From: Clostridiales bacterium Firm_14 | GTDB taxonomy: Bacteria > Bacillota > Clostridia > Saccharofermentanales > Saccharofermentanaceae | Direction: 5' to 3' | DNA length: 64,000 nucleotides | NCBI GenBank assembly: GCA_001604135.1 | Contig: LVAT01000013.1 | Location: forward strand, 124,001 to 188,000 | Shown here: positions 1 through 8,144 of the stretch, piece after piece | Layout of the letters: every line of letters starts with the position of its first letter | How positions within the stretch are numbered: position 1 is the first letter of the stretch | Notes under the pieces: model-generated | Seen by the model: only the letters and a program-made list of their open reading frames with translations | Told to the model about the DNA's origin: nothing | Database searches by the model: none | Translations under genes and position numbers: made by a program

Positions 1-1
1 T

Positions 2-793
2 GCAGGCGGCGACATCATCATGCCCCTTATCAGGGAAAAGGGTGTTGCAATGCTCCCGATCGACAGTGAACATTCTGCTATCTGGCAGTGCCTTAAGGGC
101 GAGAAGAGAGCAGACCTGGACAGGATCCTCATTACCGCGTCAGGCGGCCCTTTCAGAGGAATGAAGAGGGAAGACTTAGAAAGCGTAACTCTTGAAGATG
201 CACTTCATCATCCGACATGGAATATGGGCGGAAAGATAACGATCGATTCTGCGACTATGATGAACAAGGGCCTTGAGATCATTGAGGCACATCACCTTTA
301 CGGCATCGCTTGCTCTAAGATCGATGTTGTCGTTCATCCGCAGAGCATCATTCATTCGATGATAAGACTTAAGGACGGTTCCGTTCTTGCACAGATGGGC
401 AAGCCTTCAATGGTCCTTCCCATCGAAGTAGCTTTATATTATCCGGACAGAGGCCCGTCCATTGTCACGGAGTTCGATCCGTTCGCCGAAGGCATGTCGA
501 ATCTTACTTTCGAGCCCTGCGACACGGAAGTATTCAGACTTGTTAAGCTCGCTTATGAGACGGGTGACAAGGGAGGACTTTATCCTACTGTCATGAATGC
601 CGCAAACGAGTCTGCAGTAAGAAGTTATCTTAAGGGAAAGATAAAGTTCCTTGATATCGAGAGAACCGTATTTGAGACTGTCGAAAAAATGGATCCCAAG
701 ATAAAGGATTCATCTCTTACCATAGAAACCATCGAGCAGGCAGATAAGGATGCCAGAATATATGCCGATGAGATAATTGACGGAAAGATCTGA
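2..793 (+). CDS. dxr: 1-deoxy-D-xylulose 5-phosphate reductoisomerase, C-terminal part (5' end outside window)
   Basis: This enzyme converts DXP to 2-C-methyl-D-erythritol 4-phosphate with NADPH and a divalent metal, the second step of the MEP isoprenoid pathway in the cytoplasm. The open frame runs in from the left edge, so the true start is missing and only the last ~263 codons are present (full-length family members are about 380-400 residues). Visible family features are the 'DSEHSAI' stretch, the 'HPTWNMGGKITIDSAT' active-site region followed by 'MNKGLE', and 'VVHPQSIIHSM'. The C-terminal helical domain is complete. The next gene, rseP, starts two bases after the stop codon, so the two are almost certainly co-transcribed. 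Nothing is damaged in the visible part. Confidence 0.95.
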   Translation, partial: AGGDIIMPLIREKGVAMLPIDSEHSAIWQCLKGEKRADLDRILITASGGPFRGMKREDLESVTLEDALHHPTWNMGGKITIDSATMMNKGLEIIEAHHLYGIACSKIDVVVHPQSIIHSMIRLKDGSVLAQMGKPSMVLPIEVALYYPDRGPSIVTEFDPFAEGMSNLTFEPCDTEVFRLVKLAYETGDKGGLYPTVMNAANESAVRSYLKGKIKFLDIERTVFETVEKMDPKIKDSSLTIETIEQADKDARIYADEIIDGKI

Positions 794-795
794 TT

Positions 796-2142
796 ATGAA
801 CATAGCAGCAAGTATTGTAGTTGTTTTGATAATGCTCGGTGTCCTTGCGACACTTCACGAGCTTGGTCATTACTGGATGGCGAGACTTCTTAAGATCAAG
901 GTCTTTGAAGTCTCTATCTTTGTCGGACCCAAGCTCCTCAAGTGGAAGCATAAGGATGTCGATTTCTCGATCAGGATGATACCTATCGGCGCTTACGTAA
1001 GGTTCTCCGAGATCGACGAAGAGGGCAAAGCCGTAGAAAGCAAGGAACCGGACCTTCTTCTTAACCAGCCGAGGATCAAGAGGCTTCTGGTAGCGCTCGC
1101 AGGACCTGCGATGAACCTGTTCCTGGGCACGCTTATCTTCCTTATCATGTTCTGGACAACGGGCTTTACCAGCACACATATTATCAAGCCTGAAAAGGGT
1201 TCTCAGCTCGCGGCTTATTCTGATATGGTGGGTGACGGTGATGAGATCGTTTCCGTAAACGGCGTTAGAGTTTTTTCTTCTTTCGACCTCATCTTCGAGA
1301 TGGATTCCGCCGATCCTTCAAAGGATATGGACCTTACTATCAGATCGAAAGAGACTGGCAAGAAATATTCTGTCACGCTCAATCCTGTTGTAAGAGCCAG
1401 ACCGATGCTTCTTATTACCGTTGAGAACAAACAGGCTGATAACGAATATAAAGGCTGGAAAGTCTATTCTGTCAGCGAAGAACAGAATAACGGCAACCCT
1501 GTCCTCAAGGAAGGAGACTTTATAACTCACATCAACGGAAAGTCCGTAGATGATGAAGACTTTGAAGACTTCTTATATAACATTACGGATGAAATAGTTT
1601 CCGTTACCTACGTAAGGGACGGTGAGACACATACAGACGACCTTGTTCCGAGATATGTCGATACGGTCAATTCCAGAGGAGTCACTTTGCTCCAGTACAA
1701 GGTCAATACCGTCGGCCGATTTTTCTCCGCGTTAGGTTATGCGGCCAAAATGCCGGCTTCGATGTTCAATATTTCCGTAAGAGGCATAAAAGATATTATC
1801 GCCGGAAAGGTAAAAGCTTATAATTTGGTATCAGGTCCCATAGGAATCACGACTATGGTCAATGACGTGGTAGCGGATGAGCATGATACCTTTGCTGATA
1901 AGGTCTATGTTCTCATAATGCTGAGTGCGGTAATTTCCATTGCGCTCGCATTCTCGAACCTTCTTCCGATACCTGGTCTTGACGGCATACAGATCATATT
2001 CATTGCCGTTGAGATGGTCATTGGGCGTAAGTTGTCGGAGAAGGCTGAGGCCAGGCTTACTGTGTTCGGTTTTGTGATCATAGTACTGCTTCTCATCCTG
2101 GCTTTTGTATCTGATATCCTAAGGATCATATTCGGTTACTGA
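796..2142 (+). CDS. rseP: RIP-type intramembrane zinc metalloprotease (site-2 protease)
   Basis: This is a membrane-embedded zinc protease of the RseP/RasP family that trims transmembrane segments such as anti-sigma factors and signal peptide remnants. The first helix carries HELGH at residues 21-25, the zinc-binding and catalytic motif. The third ligand region is the 'PIPGLDG' motif near residue 391, inside a C-terminal membrane segment. Between them are two PDZ-like modules (roughly residues 125-205 and 225-290), each with a GD-x-I-x-x-(V/I)-NG core. Length (448 aa) is normal for the family. It sits two bases after dxr and just before ispG and polC, the usual Firmicute order dxr-rseP-(ispG)-polC. 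The physiological substrate cannot be told from this window. Confidence 0.93.
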   Translation: MNIAASIVVVLIMLGVLATLHELGHYWMARLLKIKVFEVSIFVGPKLLKWKHKDVDFSIRMIPIGAYVRFSEIDEEGKAVESKEPDLLLNQPRIKRLLVALAGPAMNLFLGTLIFLIMFWTTGFTSTHIIKPEKGSQLAAYSDMVGDGDEIVSVNGVRVFSSFDLIFEMDSADPSKDMDLTIRSKETGKKYSVTLNPVVRARPMLLITVENKQADNEYKGWKVYSVSEEQNNGNPVLKEGDFITHINGKSVDDEDFEDFLYNITDEIVSVTYVRDGETHTDDLVPRYVDTVNSRGVTLLQYKVNTVGRFFSALGYAAKMPASMFNISVRGIKDIIAGKVKAYNLVSGPIGITTMVNDVVADEHDTFADKVYVLIMLSAVISIALAFSNLLPIPGLDGIQIIFIAVEMVIGRKLSEKAEARLTVFGFVIIVLLLILAFVSDILRIIFGY

Positions 2143-2166
2143 TCTGTTAGATTGGAGTGTGCTTTT

Positions 2167-3228
2167 ATGACGAAGAAAGTCTTTATCGGTAATGTAGAGG
2201 TCGGCGGCGGATCTTCTGTTAAGATCCAGTCGATGAATAATACTGATACGAGAGATGCCAAAGCTACTCTTGCTCAGATAAAGGAACTGGCAGACAACGG
2301 ATGTGATATCACCAGAGTCGCCATTCCCGACATGGAAGCCGCATTGAGCCTTAAGGAGATCACTTCAAAATCTCCGATTCCTGTTGTTGCAGATATTCAT
2401 TTCGATTACAGACTTGCTCTGGCAGCCGCAGACAACGGTGCGTCAAAGATAAGGATCAACCCCGGAAATATCGGCGGACCTGACAAAGTTAAGCTTGTCG
2501 CTGATAAATGTAAAGAGCGGCATATACCGATCAGAGTCGGTGTCAATTCCGGTTCGATATCCAGGGAGATACTTGCCAAATACGGTGAAGTAAACGCTGA
2601 TGCCATGACGGAGAGCGCTTTAGGCGCAGTAAAGCTTCTTGAAGATCAGGATTTCGACGATATCGTAATATCGATCAAATCATCTTCTCCCAAGCTTACG
2701 ATCGATACTTACAGGATTTTGGCCAAGTCTTGTGATTATCCTCTTCATGTCGGCGTCACTGAGGCAGGTACAGTCAGAGAAGGCGCGATCAAATCTGCAG
2801 TAGGTATCGGCGCGCTTCTTGCTGAAGGAATAGGTGATACCATAAGAGTTTCCTTAACAGGTAATCCTGTTGATGAAGTTATTACAGCTAAGCAGATCCT
2901 CAAAGCTCTTGACTTAAGAGACGGAGGCATTACTTTTATATCCTGTCCGACGTGCGGCAGAACCCAGGTTCCGCTTATCGAACTTGCAGGACAGATAGAA
3001 GAGAAGGTTTCCAAGCTTCCCTATAACCTTAAAGTTGCTGTCATGGGTTGTGTTGTCAACGGACCCGGAGAGGCACGCGAATGTGATATCGGATTAGCCG
3101 GCGGCATCGACGAATTTGTTTTATTTGAAAAAGGTGTGCCGGTCAGGAAGATTCCAGCTTCCGTGGCCGTTGATGAATTTGTAAGGGAAGTGATCAGAGT
3201 TGGAGAAGAAAAGTGTAAAGCTACTTGA
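2167..3228 (+). CDS. ispG: 4-hydroxy-3-methylbut-2-en-1-yl diphosphate synthase (flavodoxin/ferredoxin)
   Basis: IspG (GcpE) is a [4Fe-4S] enzyme that reduces MEcPP to HMBPP late in the MEP pathway. The N-terminal TIM barrel is recognisable from 'SMNNTDTRD', 'VADIHFDYRLAL' and 'KIRINPGNIG'. The C-terminal domain holds the three cluster cysteines in 'CPTCGRTQ' and 'MGCVVNGPGEA'. I place the start at ATG 2167, not the upstream in-frame TTG at 2152, because GGAG at 2154-2157 makes a good ribosome binding site about nine bases before that ATG. The 3' end overlaps the presumed TTG start of polC by 29 bases. With dxr nearby, the cell uses the MEP route, and the next steps are coded elsewhere. Confidence 0.95.
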   Translation: MTKKVFIGNVEVGGGSSVKIQSMNNTDTRDAKATLAQIKELADNGCDITRVAIPDMEAALSLKEITSKSPIPVVADIHFDYRLALAAADNGASKIRINPGNIGGPDKVKLVADKCKERHIPIRVGVNSGSISREILAKYGEVNADAMTESALGAVKLLEDQDFDDIVISIKSSSPKLTIDTYRILAKSCDYPLHVGVTEAGTVREGAIKSAVGIGALLAEGIGDTIRVSLTGNPVDEVITAKQILKALDLRDGGITFISCPTCGRTQVPLIELAGQIEEKVSKLPYNLKVAVMGCVVNGPGEARECDIGLAGGIDEFVLFEKGVPVRKIPASVAVDEFVREVIRVGEEKCKAT

Positions 3229-6200
3229 ATTATTCAATGTAGAAGACGACAGATATAAGGATTTAGTTGACCTTACGGTTGTTAAGGTCGATATCTACAA
3301 GGCAAAAGCATCGATCAACATTATCCTCGAGGGCATTGAGAACCTTAAGGACAACAGAAGTATTGTTTCTTTTGTAGAAGAGCTTGAACGTGATTTCGGG
3401 ACGAAGGTCAATTTCGCGTTCAAAGGTATTAACCGTGACAATTTTCCTTATCTCTATGAATCCTTAAGAGGTCTTATTAAGCATTACATCGCACGCGACA
3501 GCGCAGGCGGTGTATGTGACATGGTCGATTTCATCAATCTCAGTTTTGACGGTGATTATGAGACCGTAAATATCGATATTCCTACCGGCTGGTCTGCGAT
3601 GCTGACAGATTTCGACAGGAAGAACCTCAAAGAGTCCGTTGGTGATGCCGTTAATATCTGTGTTGCTGACAGGATAGATTTTAATTATGAGATCGTAAGC
3701 AGCGTGCCTGAAGTCGCAGTATCAGATTTTGAGCGTGAAGACGATATCCTTAAAGCGATTGCGGAAGGCAGAGTGGAATTCCCTGCAGAAGAACCTGTAG
3801 AAGAGCAGGCCGCGAAGGGAACTAAGAAAAAGAAGTCAGATGATGCGAAGGCTTCTGATGCCAAGCCCGCTTCTAAGGATTCATGGGCAGCCAAGGCTGA
3901 GCAGGTAAGAAAAGAAGCAAAGCAGGAAGATAAGCAGTCTTTTTACAGAGCAAAAGAGAATGCCGAGAATCAGTTGTATGGCCGTGTGAAGAAGCAGGCT
4001 ACATTCATGAAGATCGAGAATCTCACAGTCGGATGCTTTGATGTTAATATTGCCGGTGATATCTCGTTTAATGATGACAGCTTTAAGCTTGCGAAAACAG
4101 GCAAGAGCGTTGTCGTTAAGTTTATGTGTTTGGATGATACAGACGGTATATCCTGTATCGCATTCTTAAAGCCCGAGGAGGCTGACAGCTTCCAGAAAGA
4201 ATACGGCAAAGGCGGCTTTATCGGCATTCAGGGAAATGTTGAGAATGACTCTTTCACAGGCGACAAGATGCTTAAAGTCTCAGGCTTTTTCAGTGTGGAA
4301 AAACCGCCCAAGAGAAAGGATAATTCAAAGCGCAAGAGAGTTGAGCTTCACGTCCACACCAAGATGAGTGAGAGTGACGCCACGACTGAACCTGCCGACC
4401 TTGTTAAGCTTGCCGCATCTTTTGGCCACAGTGCTGTTGCTGTCACTGACCACGGTGTTGTCCAGGCATTCCCTCATGTTTTCGAGGCTGCCAAAGGAAT
4501 AAACAAGAAACGCAAGGATACAGGTGAAGAACCGATCAAATGCATTCTCGGATGTGAAGGATATCTTGTTGATGACGGTCCGACCGTCTTTTATAACCTT
4601 CCTTATGATGTTAAGAACGATAAGATAAAGCCTTCTGATGTCGATGATGATGCTTCCTTAAACTTTATCCAGAAGCCCAAGGCTGTTGGCTCTTTTGTCT
4701 CCATCGTAATTAACAGGAATGGTGATGATGCCCTTCGGGATACATTTACGTCTGTATGCGCATCCAAGTTCAGACTTAAGGGTTATAAAGCGGTTAAGCC
4801 TGAAGAAGAGGGTGAATCTGATCAGGATGCAATGGACTTTGCATCCCACGATATTGACAAGTCACTCTGGGATCCTGATGAGATACCTGAAGAACTCAGA
4901 GACGAGAATATTAATGCTAAGCCTTTGGAGCCGCACGCTCCTTTAGGTGCTGCATGTAATGTCGATCTCGACATTAACGGTGATTATGCTGACGGAAGTG
5001 ATGAAGTCATCCCGGAAGAACTGGTTTTCGAGCATGTCGCTGATTTCCACGCGGAATTCGGTGATGCTATTTATCCCGGCAAAGGTGAGCCATGCGACTC
5101 GTATTTTGCCATGGGAGAACTGTTGGAATTCATCGGTGATTCTTATATTACCGGTCCTGATATATTCACTACTCTGGCATTCCTACGCCGTGCAGGTTAC
5201 GGAATAAACATCGAAGATCACGTATATTACAGACATAAGTTCCTTATGCCTGCAACTTCAGATGAGGATATTCTTGAGACATTCTATAACGATGAGTACA
5301 AGAACATTGATGAAGCATTGAGCAGCAAAGGCGTTGCGTTTGAATATGCACCTGACGGAAGCATCTTCGATAGTATGTTCACCAAGTGCTATAAGTCAGC
5401 TTCTCTGCTTGTTGCATGCCTTAAGGATGCAGGGACTGTTGATGCTTTGTCCATCAACTATTCTGTCGGACACTATAAGCCGGAGAGGATTAAGTCCACG
5501 AAGAAGATTTCTCCGTCGAGTCCTATTAGGGAAGCACCTACTTACCATATTATTTATCTTGTGCGTTCCAATATGGGACTTTACAACCTGTACCGTATTG
5601 TATCTGAATCCCAGATACACTATTTCGCTTTAAGACCCAGAACTCCAAAGAGTCTTTTGAAGTATTTCAAATCTGGAATTATCGTTGGCGGTGCATGCGA
5701 GCGCGGTGAGATATACCGTTTTGTAATATCGAAATACAGAGAACTCAATAAGGACAGACAGGCTACAAGAGATTTCCTGAAAGAATCTAAAGAGTTCGCA
5801 AAGATATTGAGCCTTTACGACTATGTTGAGATCCAGCCTCTGTGCAACAATATGTTCATCATAAGACAGGATCCTTCAAAATCTGATACGGGAACTACTC
5901 CCATGAATGAGGATGACATCCGTATCATTAACGAGCTGCTCGTAGAGACTGCTGACGATCACGGCATGATGTGCTGCGCTACGACTGACTCGCACTTCCT
6001 TAATAAAGAAGACGGCCGTTACAGAAAATACATGCTGATTAGCATGGGCTTCAGTGATGCCGAGATGCAAAGTGATCTTTACTTCAGAACGACAGATGAG
6101 ATGCTCGATGAGTTTAAGTATCTGGGCGAAGAGAAAGCAATGGAGGTCGTTGTCGACAACACTAATAAGATCGCGGATCTTATCGAGTTCGGCATAAAGC

Positions 6201-8134
6201 CGTTCCCTGACGGCTCTTATCCGCCTCAGATCGCTAGAGCCGCTGCGGATGTAAGAGATATCGCTTATACAAAGGCTAACCGTATGTACCGTCATAACGG
6301 TGTCCTCAATGAGGTTGTCAAGGCCAGACTCGACAGAGAGCTTGCATCAATTATCGGTAACGGTTATGCGATCATGTACTACATCGCATACCGACTCGTT
6401 AAGAAGTCAAATAACGACGGATATGTTGTAGGTTCAAGAGGTTCAGTCGGTTCTTCATTTGCCGCTACAATGTGCGGTATCTCTGAAGTTAACCCGCTGC
6501 CTCCGCATTACAGATGCCCGAAGTGCAACTATGCTGAATTTGATAACACCGGTGTGTACGGATCAGGTTACGATCTTCCTCCGAAGAACTGTCCCGAATG
6601 CGGCGAGAAGCTAATTCCTGACGGACAGGATATTCCTTTCGAGACATTCCTCGGATTCAAGGGCGATAAGCAGCCCGATATCGACCTTAACTTCTCCGGT
6701 GAATACCAGCCGAGGGCGCATGCATATGTAGGAGTATTGTTCGGAGGAACACATACATTTAAGGCCGGCACGATCGGCGCTTACCAGGATAAGAACGCTT
6801 ACGGCGTTTGCCGTAAGATCTGTGAAGAGAAGGGAGAACCCTTTACACAGGCGCACCTGGCATTCATGGCACGAGACATTATCGGTGTTAAGAGAACCAC
6901 ATCCCAGCACCCGGGCGGTATCGTCGTTATTGCCAAGGAAATGGATATCTATGAATTTACTCCGATCCAGTTCCCGGCTAACAAGACTGACTGCGGAATC
7001 ATCACGACGCACTTCGACTTCCGCGCGATGCACGACACGATACTTAAACTCGATATTCTTGGTCACGCTGATCCTACCGTTTTGAGAATGCTCAGCGATA
7101 TTACAGGCATTAACATCACGGATATCCCAATCCCTGACGAGAAGGTTATGAGCCTTCTTGTCGGCACGGATGCTCTGGGTTTCCCGATAGATGCCACAGA
7201 TGCGGGTTCCGCAACACTTGGCCTTTCGGAACTTGGTACCAACATGGCGCGAGGCATGATCAAGGAAACAAAACCTACAAGGTTCTACGATCTTGTACAG
7301 CTCATGGGCCTTTCGCACGGTACCGACGTTTGGACAGGCAATGCCCAGGATCTTATCAGGAGCGGAACATGCGACCTTAATTCCGTTATCGGATGCCGTG
7401 ACTCCATCATGACAAGCCTTATCTATTGGGGACTTCCCAACAAAGACGCTTTCGACATCATGGAGGGCGTACGTAAAGGTAAGGTTGCCGCAGGCAAGGT
7501 CGAGAAATGGCCTGAATACGTTAAAGAGATGAAAGAATGCGGAGTGCCTGACTGGTATATCGAATCTTGCCAGAAGATCAAGTACATGTTCCCGAAGGCG
7601 CACGCCGCAGCTTATGCTATCTCCACTTTGAGAGTTGCATGGTTTAAGGTCTACTATCCTGAAGAGTATTACTGCTCATTCTTTACCCACAGAGGTGAAG
7701 GATTATTCGATGCCGAGCAGATGTGCAACGGACCTGAGAGGGTAAAGAAGAGAAGGATCGAGCTTGCAGACGAGATGCATGCAAAAGGCGACCCTAATAC
7801 AAAGCTTAAGTACTATTTCTATGAGCTCATTGAGGAGATGTATGCAAGAGGCATTACCTTTGCGCCTATCACGCTCAATGATTCTCTCGGAAAGAAGTTT
7901 ACCAAGGCGGGAGAAAAGCTCATAAGGCCTCCGTTCTGTGCCATTGCAGGCGTATCGGAAGCTAACGGACTTGATATTGAAAATGCCCGTAAAGACGGTG
8001 AATTCAAGAACAGGGACGAGTTCATGAAGAGGACAGGCTTAGGCCAGTCCGTTGTTCAGAAACTTTTGGATTATGGAGGTATTCTCAACGATCTTCCCGA
8101 GAGTGCCCAGATGAATCTTTTTGATCTGATGTGA
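3200..8134 (+). CDS. polC: DNA polymerase III alpha subunit, PolC type, with a decayed exonuclease domain
   Basis: This is the replicative polymerase of low-GC Gram-positives. Order of parts: an N-terminal domain; a Lys/Ala/Glu-rich linker near 195-255; an OB fold (~268-370); a PHP domain starting with HVH at 384-386; the region where PolC normally carries a DnaQ-like 3'-5' exonuclease (~490-745); then a near-canonical polymerase core. The core includes a four-cysteine zinc knuckle near 1105-1135 and the catalytic 'PDIDLNFSG' (D1160, D1162). In the exonuclease region the D-x-E-T motif is replaced by 'FVSIVINRNG' (~497), the AHNAxFD motif by 'TGPDIFTTLAFL' (~651) and HxxxYDT by 'FTKCYKSA' (~727), so proofreading in cis is probably lost. 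Length (1644 aa) exceeds the usual ~1430-1470. The TTG start is inferred from frame and a GGGAAG site at 3185. Confidence 0.95.
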   Translation: MEKKSVKLLELFNVEDDRYKDLVDLTVVKVDIYKAKASINIILEGIENLKDNRSIVSFVEELERDFGTKVNFAFKGINRDNFPYLYESLRGLIKHYIARDSAGGVCDMVDFINLSFDGDYETVNIDIPTGWSAMLTDFDRKNLKESVGDAVNICVADRIDFNYEIVSSVPEVAVSDFEREDDILKAIAEGRVEFPAEEPVEEQAAKGTKKKKSDDAKASDAKPASKDSWAAKAEQVRKEAKQEDKQSFYRAKENAENQLYGRVKKQATFMKIENLTVGCFDVNIAGDISFNDDSFKLAKTGKSVVVKFMCLDDTDGISCIAFLKPEEADSFQKEYGKGGFIGIQGNVENDSFTGDKMLKVSGFFSVEKPPKRKDNSKRKRVELHVHTKMSESDATTEPADLVKLAASFGHSAVAVTDHGVVQAFPHVFEAAKGINKKRKDTGEEPIKCILGCEGYLVDDGPTVFYNLPYDVKNDKIKPSDVDDDASLNFIQKPKAVGSFVSIVINRNGDDALRDTFTSVCASKFRLKGYKAVKPEEEGESDQDAMDFASHDIDKSLWDPDEIPEELRDENINAKPLEPHAPLGAACNVDLDINGDYADGSDEVIPEELVFEHVADFHAEFGDAIYPGKGEPCDSYFAMGELLEFIGDSYITGPDIFTTLAFLRRAGYGINIEDHVYYRHKFLMPATSDEDILETFYNDEYKNIDEALSSKGVAFEYAPDGSIFDSMFTKCYKSASLLVACLKDAGTVDALSINYSVGHYKPERIKSTKKISPSSPIREAPTYHIIYLVRSNMGLYNLYRIVSESQIHYFALRPRTPKSLLKYFKSGIIVGGACERGEIYRFVISKYRELNKDRQATRDFLKESKEFAKILSLYDYVEIQPLCNNMFIIRQDPSKSDTGTTPMNEDDIRIINELLVETADDHGMMCCATTDSHFLNKEDGRYRKYMLISMGFSDAEMQSDLYFRTTDEMLDEFKYLGEEKAMEVVVDNTNKIADLIEFGIKPFPDGSYPPQIARAAADVRDIAYTKANRMYRHNGVLNEVVKARLDRELASIIGNGYAIMYYIAYRLVKKSNNDGYVVGSRGSVGSSFAATMCGISEVNPLPPHYRCPKCNYAEFDNTGVYGSGYDLPPKNCPECGEKLIPDGQDIPFETFLGFKGDKQPDIDLNFSGEYQPRAHAYVGVLFGGTHTFKAGTIGAYQDKNAYGVCRKICEEKGEPFTQAHLAFMARDIIGVKRTTSQHPGGIVVIAKEMDIYEFTPIQFPANKTDCGIITTHFDFRAMHDTILKLDILGHADPTVLRMLSDITGINITDIPIPDEKVMSLLVGTDALGFPIDATDAGSATLGLSELGTNMARGMIKETKPTRFYDLVQLMGLSHGTDVWTGNAQDLIRSGTCDLNSVIGCRDSIMTSLIYWGLPNKDAFDIMEGVRKGKVAAGKVEKWPEYVKEMKECGVPDWYIESCQKIKYMFPKAHAAAYAISTLRVAWFKVYYPEEYYCSFFTHRGEGLFDAEQMCNGPERVKKRRIELADEMHAKGDPNTKLKYYFYELIEEMYARGITFAPITLNDSLGKKFTKAGEKLIRPPFCAIAGVSEANGLDIENARKDGEFKNRDEFMKRTGLGQSVVQKLLDYGGILNDLPESAQMNLFDLM

Positions 8135-8144
8135 GGTAGATAAC

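Noticed and set aside
625-1179. A 184-codon minus-strand frame over dxr/rseP
   Set aside because: It overlaps the conserved dxr C-terminus and the rseP active-site region in reverse; the composition is Cys/Arg-rich noise with no family match.
6611-7603. A 330-codon open frame on the minus strand inside polC
   Set aside because: It lies fully opposite the best conserved part of polC, has no ribosome binding site or recognisable domain, and is a typical shadow of codon bias on the other strand.
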